A DNA stretch of 64,000 bases, taken from positions 1,426,001 to 1,490,000 of the forward strand of contig JAXMCA010000001.1 of NCBI GenBank assembly GCA_046349595.1, in the 5' to 3' direction. The notes beneath the pieces were generated by a model that worked only from the letters and a program-made list of their open reading frames with translations, was not told where the DNA came from and made no database searches. Position numbers and translations under genes: made by a program. This DNA is from JACRLW01 sp046349595. GTDB taxonomy: Bacteria > Planctomycetota > UBA1135 > UBA2386. This document shows positions 8,853 through 17,846 of this stretch, piece by piece (position 1 is the first letter of the stretch; the number at the start of each line of letters is the position of its first letter).

Positions 8853-9709
8853 GCCGGGAGAAGGAACTCCGCACTGTGGTCCTCTGTGCGCTGGCGATGC
8901 TCGCCTTCGCCGGCAACTCGCTGCTGTGTCGCACGGCGCTCGCCTCGCGCACCATCGATCCGGCGAGCTTCGCGCTGCTGCGCACGGTCAGCGGCGCCGT
9001 GCTGTTGTCCGCGCTGGTGCTCGTCGAGCGCCGGCCGCGCGCCCTGCGCATCGGCGGCAGCCTCGCCGGAGCGATCGCGCTGACGGTCTACATGTGCGGC
9101 TTCGCCTTCGCCTACCTCGGCATGGGCGCCGGCACCGGAGCGCTGCTCCTGTTCGGCTCGGTGCAGATCACCATGCTCGGCTGGGCGGTGAAGCGAGGCG
9201 AGCGGCCGAGCGTGTTGCAGGGGATCGGGATGCTCTGCGCCGTCGGTGGACTGGTGCGCCTCGTCGCCCACGGTCTGAGTGCGCCGCCCCTTCCCGCCGC
9301 GCTGTCGATGATCGCGGCCGGCGTGGCATGGGCGGTCTACACCCTGCTCGGACGCAGCGGCGGGAATCCGCGCTTCGAGACGGCCGGCAACTTCCTGCGC
9401 GCCTCCGTGCTGTGCGTGCCGGTCGCGATCCTCGCCTGGCTCGTGAACGGCATCGCGCTGGGCGTACAGGGCGCGTTGCTCGCCATCGCGTCGGGTGCCG
9501 TCGCCAGCGGCCTCGGCTATGCGATCTGGTATGCGGCTCTGCCCGGGCTCACGCGCATGCGCGCGGCGATCGTGCAGCTCACGGTGCCGGTGCTCACCGC
9601 CTTGCTCGGCGTCTTGCTACTCGACGAGATGCTCGGACGCGACCTGTTGCTGGCGATGGTGCTGGTGCTCGGGGGCGTCGCAGCGCAGTTCACGGTACGG
9701 CGCGGCTGA
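8849..9709 (+). CDS. EamA-family (DMT superfamily) transporter
   Basis: 286-residue protein with about ten membrane helices arranged as two EamA repeats (residues about 8-130 and 145-283). The first helix has the typical AFAGNSLLCRTAL start, and the last repeat contains PVLTALLGVLLLDE. Such proteins export metabolites or amino acids, but the substrate is unknown. It is translationally coupled to the preceding MFS gene by an ATGA overlap. Confidence 0.9.
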   Translation: MSREKELRTVVLCALAMLAFAGNSLLCRTALASRTIDPASFALLRTVSGAVLLSALVLVERRPRALRIGGSLAGAIALTVYMCGFAFAYLGMGAGTGALLLFGSVQITMLGWAVKRGERPSVLQGIGMLCAVGGLVRLVAHGLSAPPLPAALSMIAAGVAWAVYTLLGRSGGNPRFETAGNFLRASVLCVPVAILAWLVNGIALGVQGALLAIASGAVASGLGYAIWYAALPGLTRMRAAIVQLTVPVLTALLGVLLLDEMLGRDLLLAMVLVLGGVAAQFTVRRG

Positions 9710-9727
9710 GTGGGTCGACGCTGCGGC

Positions 9728-10840
9728 TCACAGCGAGCGGAAGGTGTCGCGAAGCCGATGCGCGAGGAGAACCGCCACCGTGCGATGCCCGGCTGCACCG
9801 AGGCAGCCGTTGCTGCGGTAGACGTCGGCCCCTTCGGTCTTCGCGAGCGCATCGAGCGCATCGACCCAGCCCACGTGCACGCGCTCGCAGGAGTGAGCCA
9901 ACTGTTCGTGCAGGTCGCGCGCGACATCGTCGTGGAGCTGCGTGCGCAGCGCGTCCGGCAGGATCGCCGCGACCTCGGTCGGCCGTGCGAGATCGGCGGG
10001 GGGGACGAGACACAGGAGGAGACCGCCGCGCGGCGCCGTGGTACGCGCCCAGGCGATGCAGCGGTCGAGCAGACGGGGCAGGCGCGCGACGAAGTCGGGG
10101 TGCGCGGCGGCGTACTCGCGCTGGGCGAGCCCGCGCACCCAGAGGCCGGGCGCCGAGGGAAGGACCTCCATCGCGCGACGGCCCAGACCGAGCACGTCCT
10201 CGGTGGGCACCGCGTCGGCATGTTCGACGTCGAACGTCGGGCCGAGCCAAGGTGAGCTGCGGTCGACGAAGGCGACGAGGTCGTCGCCGGTGGAGACCAC
10301 CAGGATCACCACGTGCGGTCGGTAGAGCTTGACGAGGTCCGGCAGACGGAGCGTGCGATGGAGCAGCGAGCTGCGCGGACACGAGGCATCGATCACCGTG
10401 GCGTGCGCGAGTCGATCGCCCTCCGCGCGCAGCGCATCCTGCAGCAGCGTGGCGACGCGCGCGCTCTCGTCGACTCCGGCGAAGACCTGTTCGTCGCCGC
10501 ACAGCAGGATGCGCGGACCGTCGACGAGCTGCAGCGCATCGCCGCTCCGCATCAGGCCCTGCGCATCGCCGTGCCAGGTCGTCGTCGTCATCTCGGTCGG
10601 ACGGCCGAGCGGCGCGCTGCGCTCCGCTCCTTCGGCGTGGCGCCGCAGACGGAAGCCGGCGTGCGGATCGAGGACGAGGCGGGCGCTGTCGCCGTACGGG
10701 GTCTCGTCTCCAAGGAAGGCGCTCGCGGGAACCTCCCAGCGATCGACCAGGCGCCGCGCCGCGACCTGCGCGTAGCGTGCGAGCAGGGCCGTGATCGCGA
10801 TCACGGCCGCGAACCACAGGATGCGACGTCTGCCCTTCAC
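9728..10840 (-). CDS. Membrane-anchored SGNH-hydrolase-like protein lacking the usual serine
   Basis: 370-residue protein with one N-terminal membrane helix (about residues 5-22) and a large exported domain. The order of motifs resembles SGNH/GDSL hydrolases: a strand ending in CGDEQVFAGVDES where GDS is expected, STGDDL where the block III GND lies, and a C-terminal GAAGHRTVA where the catalytic His sits. The nucleophile Ser appears replaced by Glu, so it may be inactive or use another mechanism. The GTG start overlaps the fdhD stop as GTGA. The assignment to the SGNH fold is by pattern only. Confidence 0.65.
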   Translation of the reverse strand: MKGRRRILWFAAVIAITALLARYAQVAARRLVDRWEVPASAFLGDETPYGDSARLVLDPHAGFRLRRHAEGAERSAPLGRPTEMTTTTWHGDAQGLMRSGDALQLVDGPRILLCGDEQVFAGVDESARVATLLQDALRAEGDRLAHATVIDASCPRSSLLHRTLRLPDLVKLYRPHVVILVVSTGDDLVAFVDRSSPWLGPTFDVEHADAVPTEDVLGLGRRAMEVLPSAPGLWVRGLAQREYAAAHPDFVARLPRLLDRCIAWARTTAPRGGLLLCLVPPADLARPTEVAAILPDALRTQLHDDVARDLHEQLAHSCERVHVGWVDALDALAKTEGADVYRSNGCLGAAGHRTVAVLLAHRLRDTFRSL

Positions 10841-11646
10841 GGAGTCTCCAGTCGACCCGGGTCGCAGTAGACCTGCGCGCGGTCGTCGCGCACGAAGCCG
10901 AGCAGCGTCGCGCCGGCGGAGCGGCACAGGTCGAAGGCGAGCGCGGAGGGAGCCGAGACCGACAGGATCACGGCGATGCGCAGGCGCAGGCACTTGAGCA
11001 CGAGGTCGAAGCCGGCGCGCCCCGACAGCATCGCGACCGCGCGATCGAGCGGATGCCCCGCGCGCGCCGCCATGCCGATCGCCTTGTCGAGGGCGTTGTG
11101 ACGGCCGACGTCCTCGCCGTGTCCCCACGGTGTGCCGTCCGCGCCGAACAGCACCGCGCCGTGGCTGGCGCCGGTCGCGGCGAACAGGGGCTGCTGCGCG
11201 GCGAAGCGGGTGCGGAAGCCGTCGATCGCGGCGCGCGTGATGCGGGGCACTCCGGGCAGGAGGGGTGGCAGCTCGTCGAGCATCTGGTCGGCGTCGACCA
11301 GGCCGCAGATCCCGCAGGAGGGACGGATCTCGTGGGTGCGTGTCAGGCGACCGGAGGTGCGTGCGCGGGCCGGTTCGGACAGCGTCACGCGCAGTGTGTC
11401 GGGGCGCAGCGATGCCGGGTCGCCGGCGGCGAAGGTGGTGGAGGCGACCCGGGCGAGGCCGTCGATCACGCCCTCGGAGAGGAGGAAGCCCAGCGCGAGG
11501 TCCTCGTCGTGCCCCGGCGTGCGCATGGTCAGCACGCGATCGCCGTGGACCTCGATCCACAGCGGCTCCTCGCGGACGAGCAGGTCGTCGCGACCGTCGG
11601 CGCGGGTGCGGCGCGTGGCGCCCGGTTCGATCGGCTGGTCCTGCAC
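10837..11646 (-). CDS. fdhD: Formate dehydrogenase sulfurtransferase FdhD
   Basis: 269-residue protein that passes sulfur from a cysteine desulfurase to the molybdenum or tungsten cofactor of formate dehydrogenase. The sulfur-carrying CxxC is in RPSCGICG, and the C-terminal half shows LSGRAGFDLVLKC and the GHGEDVGRHNALDK block. The GTG at 11646 is chosen since a TACGCT -10-like hexamer sits only eight bases upstream; longer readings run through nupC. No formate dehydrogenase is in the window. Such enzymes are often selenoproteins, which agrees with the selenoprotein candidate at 53593-54543. Confidence 0.93.
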   Translation of the reverse strand: MQDQPIEPGATRRTRADGRDDLLVREEPLWIEVHGDRVLTMRTPGHDEDLALGFLLSEGVIDGLARVASTTFAAGDPASLRPDTLRVTLSEPARARTSGRLTRTHEIRPSCGICGLVDADQMLDELPPLLPGVPRITRAAIDGFRTRFAAQQPLFAATGASHGAVLFGADGTPWGHGEDVGRHNALDKAIGMAARAGHPLDRAVAMLSGRAGFDLVLKCLRLRIAVILSVSAPSALAFDLCRSAGATLLGFVRDDRAQVYCDPGRLETP

Positions 11647-11654
11647 GCGGCGCG

Positions 11655-11660
11655 AGCGTA
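11655..11660 (-). promoter_or_regulatory. Putative -10 element of fdhD, implying a near-leaderless transcript
   Basis: Minus-strand TACGCT with only eight bases between it and the GTG start. Transcription would begin at or one to two bases before the start codon. It lies in the 42-base gap shared with the divergent nupC. Confidence 0.4.
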
Positions 11661-11688
11661 GCGCGGGACGTCGCCGGCGGACATCGAC

Positions 11689-13032
11689 GTGGCGTCTCCG
11701 GTCGGCTTCGTGTTCGATGCGCCGCGCATGCTTCGCCTCGTCTCGCTCGGCGGCATCCTGGTCCTGCTGGCCCTGTGCTGGCTGTTCTCCGTCGATCGCC
11801 GCGCGATCTCCTGGCGGCTCGTCGTCACGGCGATGATCGGCCAGTTCGTGCTCGGTGCGGTGTTCCTCTACTGGGATGCGGGCAATGCGGCGCTGCAGTC
11901 CTTCGGCAACGGCGTGAAGGACTTCCTCGGCCTCGCCGCGGCGGGATCGAAGTTCGTGTTCGGGGACACGCTCGGGACCGGGGCGCCGCTGACCGTGGTG
12001 CCGCCCGAGGGCGGGGCTGCGGGAGCCCTGCCGAGCGTGAAGCTCGGCTTCGTCTTCGCCACGCAGGTCCTGCCGACGCTGATCTTCTTCTCGTCCTTCA
12101 TGTCGGTGCTCTATCACCTCGGCGTGATGCAGTTCGTGGTGCGCTACATGGCGATCGTCACCACGCGCCTGCTCGGCACGTCGGGCGCCGAGTCGCTGTC
12201 CGCTTCTGCGAACGTGTTCGTCGGCCAGACCGAGGCGCCGCTGCTGGTGCGGCCCTTCCTCGGCAAGATGACGCAGAGCGAGATCCACGCGGTGATGACC
12301 GGAGGATTCGCGACCATCGCCGGCGGTGTGTTCGCGCTCTACGTCAGCTTCGGGATCGACGCGGGGCATCTGATGGTCGCGAGCGTGATGGCGGTCCCCG
12401 CCGGCCTCGTGTGCTCGAAGGTGATGTTCCCCGAGCTCGGTGAGCCGGAGACGCGCGGCAAGGTGCACGTGCCCGTCGAGCGCAACGCGGGCAATCTGGT
12501 CGAGGCCGCCGCCAATGGTGCGCTCGACGGCCTCAAGCTCGCGCTCAACGTCGGCGCCATGCTGATCGCCTTCCTCGGTCTGGTCGCGGTGGCCGACTGG
12601 CTGCTCGATCTCCTCACGGGACCGTTCCAGAGGCTGTCGCTGCTCTCCGCCGGACAACACCTGTCGCTCGACTGGATCCTCAGCCGGCTGTTCGCGCCGA
12701 TCGCCTGGGTGATGGGAGTGCAGTCCGGCGAGGTGATGCCGCTGGCGCAACTGCTCGGCAAGAAGATCGTGCTCACCGAACTGGTCGCCTACGCGGACCT
12801 CGGCCAGATGAAGGCGACGCTGTCGCCGCGCACGGTGATGATCGCGAGCTTCGCGTTGTGCGGCTTCGCCAACCTCGGTTCGGTCGCGATCCAGATCGGT
12901 GGTCTCGGAGCGATGGCTCCCGAGCGGAAGGGCGACATCGCGCGCCTCGCCTTCCGTGCGATGTTCGCCGGCGCGATCGCGACCTGCATGACGGCATGCC
13001 TCGCCGGGGTGATCCATGTCCAACGCGGTTGA
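11689..13032 (+). CDS. nupC: Concentrative nucleoside transporter, NupC family
   Basis: 447-residue membrane protein that imports nucleosides with Na+ or H+. Family marks are SASANVFVGQTEAPLLVRPF near residue 180, the hairpin region TGGFATIAGGVFALYV, and the late CGFANLGSVAIQIGG segment. An insertion between the second and third helices is typical of the family. The GTG at 11689 is used; ATG at 11728 (MLRLVSLGG) is an alternative start. It overlaps the purine nucleoside phosphorylase by 17 bases, so uptake and cleavage are coupled. Confidence 0.94.
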   Translation: MASPVGFVFDAPRMLRLVSLGGILVLLALCWLFSVDRRAISWRLVVTAMIGQFVLGAVFLYWDAGNAALQSFGNGVKDFLGLAAAGSKFVFGDTLGTGAPLTVVPPEGGAAGALPSVKLGFVFATQVLPTLIFFSSFMSVLYHLGVMQFVVRYMAIVTTRLLGTSGAESLSASANVFVGQTEAPLLVRPFLGKMTQSEIHAVMTGGFATIAGGVFALYVSFGIDAGHLMVASVMAVPAGLVCSKVMFPELGEPETRGKVHVPVERNAGNLVEAAANGALDGLKLALNVGAMLIAFLGLVAVADWLLDLLTGPFQRLSLLSAGQHLSLDWILSRLFAPIAWVMGVQSGEVMPLAQLLGKKIVLTELVAYADLGQMKATLSPRTVMIASFALCGFANLGSVAIQIGGLGAMAPERKGDIARLAFRAMFAGAIATCMTACLAGVIHVQRG

Positions 13033-13879
13033 GTTCCAGTCCGACGAGGAGCGTCGTCGGGTCGAGGATGCCGCCGGCTTCCTGGTCGGCGTCGGTCTGC
13101 ACGAAGCGCGCGTGGCCCTGGTCCTCGGCAGCGGCCTGCGGGGCTTCGGCGCCCTGCTCGCGGACGCGACCGAGATCCCCTTCGGTGCGGTGCCGCACTG
13201 GCCGGTGCCCAAGGTCGAGGGGCACGGCGGCAGCCTGCTGCTCGGCCGCGTCGATGGCGTCGCCGTCGCCTGCCTGACCGGACGCGTCCACCTCTACGAG
13301 GGCTGGGCCCCGCGCGAGGCGGTGCGTGCGGTGCGCTCGCTGGCGCGCGCCGGTGTGCGACGCTTCCTGTTGACCAACGCGGCGGGTGGAATCGGCGCCT
13401 CGCTTCGCGCCGGCGACCTGATGTGCATCGAGGATCACCTCAACCTCACCGGTTCCTCGCCGCTGTGTGGACCGCACGAGGCGGCCTTCGGTCCGCGCTT
13501 CCCCGACCAGTCGCGGGTGTGGGACACCGATCTCCGCCAACGCCTCCTGCGCATCGACCCGTCGCTCGCGCGCGGGGTCTACGCCGGTCTGCTCGGCCCG
13601 AGCTACGAGACGCCCGCCGAGGTCCGCATGCTGCGCACGCTCGGTGCCGATGCCGTCGGCATGAGCACCGTGCACGAGGCGATCGCGCTCAATGCCATGG
13701 GCGCCAAGGTCGCTGGCGTCTCGCTGATCAGCAACCTCGCCGCGGGGATCTCCGAGCAGCCGCTCAGCCACGCCGAGGTGATCGCCGCGGGCAAGGCCGC
13801 GGAGAGTCGCTTCCTGGGGCTGCTGCGCGGATTCTGCGCCAGTCTCCGTGATCTGCCGGACGAAAGTCCTTCATCGTGA
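13016..13879 (+). CDS. punA: Purine nucleoside phosphorylase (trimeric PNP type)
   Basis: 287-residue enzyme splitting inosine, guanosine or related nucleosides with phosphate. Motifs are LGSGLRGFG near residue 37, GRVHLYEGW near 84, LTNAAGGIG near 117, GPSYETPAEVRML near 195 and GADAVGMSTVHE near 211, matching the low-molecular-mass trimeric family. The start lies inside nupC in another frame (17-base overlap), and the stop overlaps the next gene as GTGA. Together with nupC and deoA it supplies base plus pentose 1-phosphate. Confidence 0.94.
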   Translation: MSNAVEFQSDEERRRVEDAAGFLVGVGLHEARVALVLGSGLRGFGALLADATEIPFGAVPHWPVPKVEGHGGSLLLGRVDGVAVACLTGRVHLYEGWAPREAVRAVRSLARAGVRRFLLTNAAGGIGASLRAGDLMCIEDHLNLTGSSPLCGPHEAAFGPRFPDQSRVWDTDLRQRLLRIDPSLARGVYAGLLGPSYETPAEVRMLRTLGADAVGMSTVHEAIALNAMGAKVAGVSLISNLAAGISEQPLSHAEVIAAGKAAESRFLGLLRGFCASLRDLPDESPSS

Positions 13880-14892
13880 GCGCTCCCGAATACGACATCC
13901 GTCCGTACCGCAGCGGCGACGAGGTCGGCATCCTGGCCTCCTTCAACCGGGTGTTCCGCGAGGTCTGCGGTCCCGGCTACGTCGATCGCGATCTCGGCTA
14001 CTGGCGCTGGGAGTACCTGGGGAATCCGGCGGGGCACCGCATCACGGTCGGGATGTGCGGAGACCTCGTCGCAGGCAACTACTCCGGCACGCCGCAGCGC
14101 TTCCGCACCGAGTTCGGTCCGCGCACCTTCGTGCACGCCGTCGACAGCTTCGTCGTGGCCGAGCACCGCGCGGGACTGAAGCGCCCGGGCCTGTTCATCT
14201 CGATCGCCGAACCCTGGTTCGACGACGTGCAGCAGCGCGGCGACGCGATGGTCTACGGCTACCCGGTGAAGCAGGCCGAGCGGGTCGGCAGCCGCTACCT
14301 CGGCTACCGTCGCGTGCGCACCATCGAGTACCTCGCGCGCGCTGCCGGCGAGGGGTCGACCGCGATCGCCGGCGATCTCGAGCTGCAGCGCGTGTGCGTG
14401 CTCGGCGAGGAGGTCGACGCGCTGTTCGAGCGCTTCGCTTTGGGGAAGCGCTGCGTGCTGATCCGTGACCGCGCGTATCTGCAATGGCGCTGGCTCGACA
14501 TCCCGCACGGCGCGCGGGACTTCGAGGTGTGGCAGGTGCGCCGTCGCGGCGAACTCGCGGGCCTGATGGTCCTGAGACCCCGGCACGAGCTGATGCCCGG
14601 TGCCTGCACGATCGCCGACTGGTGCGTGCCGATCGACGACCGCGACGCGGCTCAGGCATTGCTCGCCCGCGCCACGCTCACGGCGCGTGAGCAGGGGCGC
14701 GGCGAAGTGATGGCCGTGTTCGCCGAACCCTCGCCCGAGCACGCCATGCTGCGAGAGAACGGGTTCCGCAGCGAGTCCTCCGCGAAGTGGCACGAGCGCA
14801 TCCTGATGCACCGCACCTTCGACGCTACGCTTGCCGAGGATTGGTTGATCGAGAACTGGTGGTACACGATCGGCGACAGCGATCTGGTCTGA
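13876..14892 (+). CDS. GNAT-fold acyltransferase-like protein
   Basis: 338-residue soluble protein with an N-terminal GNAT-like domain (DIRPYRSGDEVGILASFNRV) and a second acetyltransferase-like half containing RVCVLGEEVDALF and YLQWRWLDIPHG. The YLQWRW segment recurs in bacterial GNAT proteins linked to polysaccharide or amide biosynthesis. The substrate is unknown. The GTG start overlaps the purine phosphorylase stop, and the 3' end overlaps the following membrane protein gene, suggesting a partner role in cell-surface glycan modification (inference). Confidence 0.75.
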   Translation: MSAPEYDIRPYRSGDEVGILASFNRVFREVCGPGYVDRDLGYWRWEYLGNPAGHRITVGMCGDLVAGNYSGTPQRFRTEFGPRTFVHAVDSFVVAEHRAGLKRPGLFISIAEPWFDDVQQRGDAMVYGYPVKQAERVGSRYLGYRRVRTIEYLARAAGEGSTAIAGDLELQRVCVLGEEVDALFERFALGKRCVLIRDRAYLQWRWLDIPHGARDFEVWQVRRRGELAGLMVLRPRHELMPGACTIADWCVPIDDRDAAQALLARATLTAREQGRGEVMAVFAEPSPEHAMLRENGFRSESSAKWHERILMHRTFDATLAEDWLIENWWYTIGDSDLV

Positions 14893-16730
14893 ATCGGGAC
14901 CGGGCCGAGGTCCTGCTGCTGGCGGTCGTCGCGATCGCCGCGCTGGCCACGCTGCGCTGGAGCATGCGCGACGTCGCTGTGCTGCACACCGACCTCTACC
15001 GCGACGACGCCTACTACTACTTCGAGTTCGTCCGCAACCTGCTGACCGGTCGCGGTCCGGTGATCGGCGACGGACCTCCGACCAACGGCGTGCAGTTCCT
15101 CTGGGTGATCTGTCTTGCTCCGCTGCACTGGATCGGCGGTGACGCGCTGCTCGAGGGTGGTGCGCGCTGGCTCGGGCTGGCCTGTCTGCTGCTCGGTGCG
15201 GTGGTGCTCGGGGGGAGCTTGCGTCGCGAGGGTCTGTCGGCGCGTCTGTCGTGGTCGGGTGGGCTGCTGCTCTGCGCGATCCCGCTGCTGGCGATCGAGG
15301 CGCAGAACGGACAGGAGAGCGGGCTCGCGGTGCTGGTCACCGTCCTGCTGCTGCGCGCACGCGACGCCCACCCCGGCTGGTTCCTGCTCGCCGCACTCGC
15401 CGCGGTACTGACCCGACCCGAACTGCTGCTCCTCGTCACGCTGCTGGCCTCGGTGCGGCGCGAGTCGTGGACCATGCGCTGCGCGGCGCCCGCCGCTTCG
15501 CTGTGCGCCTACGGCGCGATCAACCTTCTGCTCGCGGGACACGTGACTCCCGACGCCGGCTGGCCGATGGCCTTCATGGCGCACGACAAGTTCGCGGCGA
15601 CGCGGCCCGACTTCGCCGCGTGGTTGCGGCAACTGTGGTGGTGGGGCCGGCCCGCGCTGCTCGGCGGACCCTTCGCGATCGCCGGCGGCGTCGGTTGCGC
15701 CGCGCTCGCCGCGCTGGCGGCGCCGCGGTGGCTCCGACCGTGGCATGCGCTGCTCGGCTTCCTGCTCACGCTCTGTGCCTGGGCCTTCGGGCGTCAGGAC
15801 CTGCTCGTGCCGCTTGGCGCCTTCGCGATGCTCGGCTTCGCACCTTCGCGCGACGCCGACACCGTGCGACTCGCCCGTCGTGTGCTCGTCGCGGCCCTCG
15901 GCATCGTGGTCCTGCACGATCTCGTGCGTTGGTCGCCGCGCGACTACTACTGGGTGCCGATCGGTGTGGTCGGTGCCTGGGCGCTCGTGCGCGTCGCGTC
16001 TGCGTTGCCGACCCGTGCGCTGGCCGTGCTCGCCTCGGCGCTGGTCGTCGTCCATTCCGAGGCCTTGCACAGCCCGCCGCGCCGCTTTTCCTGGCAGGCG
16101 GATCACCGGGTGGCGTCGCAGTGCATCGGTGCGATCGTCCCGCGTGAGGCACGCGTGGGAGCCTTCAATGCCGGTCTGCTCGCCTGGCAGTGTGACCGCG
16201 CGGTCGTGAATCTCGACGGTGTCGTCAATCCCGCGGCCTTCGCAGCGATGGTCGACGGCGACCTGCACGGTTACCTCGAGCGCGAAGGCATCGACTGGTT
16301 GTGCGACGATCCTCGCGAGTTGCGCATCGGTCCGGACCTGCACGCCCGCGGCAGCTACCTCGCGCCACAGGGTGAGTTCGGGCCGCGGTTCGAGGAGGTG
16401 GCGCGCTTCGTCGATCTGCGGGCTCCCGAAGCGGATCGCGAGGGCTGGGGCCGCTGGACCTCGCTGTGGTTCCGCGGCGATGCCCCGGAGCGGCGCCCGC
16501 GACCGCGGGATTCCACCTTCGATCTCGGGGATCTTCCCGGACTTGGACGGCTGTTCGGCGTGCGCAGCCGCGGCGACGAGGCGCTGGCCCTCGTCGGCGA
16601 CGGCGCGACGCCGCGGACGCTTCCGCGCGCTCCACAGGGGGTGGTGCAGTTCTTCGCGCTGCCGGCGCCGACCCCGGGCTGCAGCATGCGCCTGTTGCGC
16701 GGAACGGAGCAACTGCTGGAGTACCGCTGA
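14859..16730 (+). CDS. GT-C-type membrane glycosyltransferase-like protein
   Basis: About 620-residue protein with an N-terminal helix, a first periplasmic loop containing LYRDDAYYYFEFVRNLL, then roughly nine to ten further helices and a C-terminal soluble domain (from about residue 420). Acidic residues in the first loop followed by YY and a helix bundle fit lipid-linked-sugar glycosyltransferases such as the PMT/ArnT group. The start is uncertain: there is no ATG before the first helix. GTG at 14859 (34-base overlap with the GNAT gene) is used; CTG at 14889 would give an ATGA-like coupling. The donor and acceptor cannot be told. Confidence 0.7.
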   Translation: MVHDRRQRSGLNRDRAEVLLLAVVAIAALATLRWSMRDVAVLHTDLYRDDAYYYFEFVRNLLTGRGPVIGDGPPTNGVQFLWVICLAPLHWIGGDALLEGGARWLGLACLLLGAVVLGGSLRREGLSARLSWSGGLLLCAIPLLAIEAQNGQESGLAVLVTVLLLRARDAHPGWFLLAALAAVLTRPELLLLVTLLASVRRESWTMRCAAPAASLCAYGAINLLLAGHVTPDAGWPMAFMAHDKFAATRPDFAAWLRQLWWWGRPALLGGPFAIAGGVGCAALAALAAPRWLRPWHALLGFLLTLCAWAFGRQDLLVPLGAFAMLGFAPSRDADTVRLARRVLVAALGIVVLHDLVRWSPRDYYWVPIGVVGAWALVRVASALPTRALAVLASALVVVHSEALHSPPRRFSWQADHRVASQCIGAIVPREARVGAFNAGLLAWQCDRAVVNLDGVVNPAAFAAMVDGDLHGYLEREGIDWLCDDPRELRIGPDLHARGSYLAPQGEFGPRFEEVARFVDLRAPEADREGWGRWTSLWFRGDAPERRPRPRDSTFDLGDLPGLGRLFGVRSRGDEALALVGDGATPRTLPRAPQGVVQFFALPAPTPGCSMRLLRGTEQLLEYR

Positions 16731-16761
16731 ACAGCCGCACACACTCTCCTCCGCTCGCGCC

Positions 16762-17757
16762 ATGACCGACTACGTCAAGCACCTCACGCTCGCCGACCTC
16801 AACTTCCGCGACCAGGGTTCGCGGGGCGCATCCGGCGAACTCTCGACGATCCTCAATCGAGTCACGCTGGCCGGACGCCTGATCGCGAACAACGTGCTGC
16901 GCGCGGGACTGGAGGGACGTCTCGGCAAGACCGGTGACGTCAACGTGCAGGGCGAGGAGGTCAAGAAGCTCGACGAGGTCAGCAACGAGATCTTCCGCGA
17001 GGTCTTCGAGCGCGTCGGCGTGGTGGCGGGACTCGCCTCGGAGGAACTCGAGGAGCCGCACATCTTCGACCACAAGGATGCGAAGTACGTCCTGCTGCAC
17101 GATCCGCTCGACGGTTCGGGCAACGTCGACGTCGACGGCTCGATGGGCACGATCTTCAGCGTGCATCGCCGCCGGGACGCTCACAAGGCGGTCGGCCTCG
17201 AGGACTTCCTGCGCCGCGGCAGCGATCAGGTCGCCGCGGGCTACCTGCTCTATGGGCCGGCGACGATGTTCGTCTACACGGTCGGCGGTCCGGTCAACGG
17301 CTTCACCCTCGATCGCGCGGTCGGCTCCTTCTTCCTCACGCATCAGAACCTGCGCTTCCCGCAGAGCGGTGGTTCCTACTCCGTGAACGAGGCCAACCAG
17401 CGCAAGTGGACGGAGGACACGCAGCGCATGGTGCGCAACTTCCGCGAGGGCCACACCGCCTGCGGCGTGCGTTCGGCGCGCTACGTCGGCGCGCTGGTCG
17501 CCGACTTCCACCGCACCCTGATCCAGGGCGGCGTCTACATGTATCCCGGTGAGGCGAAGAAGCCGGAGGGCAAGCTGCGGCTGCTGTTCGAGGCAGCACC
17601 GCTCGCCTTCGTCGCACGTCAGGCCGGCGGTCGCGCCACCAACGGCGAGGTCGACATCCTCGACATCGAGGCGACCAAGCTTCACCAGCGCGTTCCGCTG
17701 TTCATCGGCACCGCGGGTGACGTCGACGAGGTGATGCGGCAATTGCGGGGGAGCTGA
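16762..17757 (+). CDS. fbp: Fructose-1,6-bisphosphatase class I
   Basis: 331-residue enzyme that removes the 1-phosphate of fructose 1,6-bisphosphate in gluconeogenesis. The metal-binding and catalytic motif DPLDGSGNVDVDGSMGTIFS is at about residues 114-133, followed by QVAAGYLLYGPAT and the C-terminal KLRLLFEAAPLAFVARQAGG. Length and N-terminus (ATG at 16762) are normal. It fits with transketolase at 38.3-40.4 kb in sugar-phosphate metabolism. Confidence 0.96.
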   Translation: MTDYVKHLTLADLNFRDQGSRGASGELSTILNRVTLAGRLIANNVLRAGLEGRLGKTGDVNVQGEEVKKLDEVSNEIFREVFERVGVVAGLASEELEEPHIFDHKDAKYVLLHDPLDGSGNVDVDGSMGTIFSVHRRRDAHKAVGLEDFLRRGSDQVAAGYLLYGPATMFVYTVGGPVNGFTLDRAVGSFFLTHQNLRFPQSGGSYSVNEANQRKWTEDTQRMVRNFREGHTACGVRSARYVGALVADFHRTLIQGGVYMYPGEAKKPEGKLRLLFEAAPLAFVARQAGGRATNGEVDILDIEATKLHQRVPLFIGTAGDVDEVMRQLRGS

Positions 17758-17774
17758 ACGCGTTTGGGCGGGGC

Positions 17775-17802
17775 TTGACGGGTCGAACGTCTCGCCTAGC
17801 GT
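17775..17802 (+). promoter_or_regulatory. Putative promoter of the ACT-TIR-like gene
   Basis: TTGACG at 17775-17780, a 16-base spacer, and TAGCGT at 17797-17802. This is the best -35/-10 pair in the window and shows that the following gene has its own transcript separate from fbp. Confidence 0.55.
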
Positions 17803-17846
17803 GCGCGCCTGGCTGGTGAAGGGAGGGCCTGCGATCGGAGGAGAGC

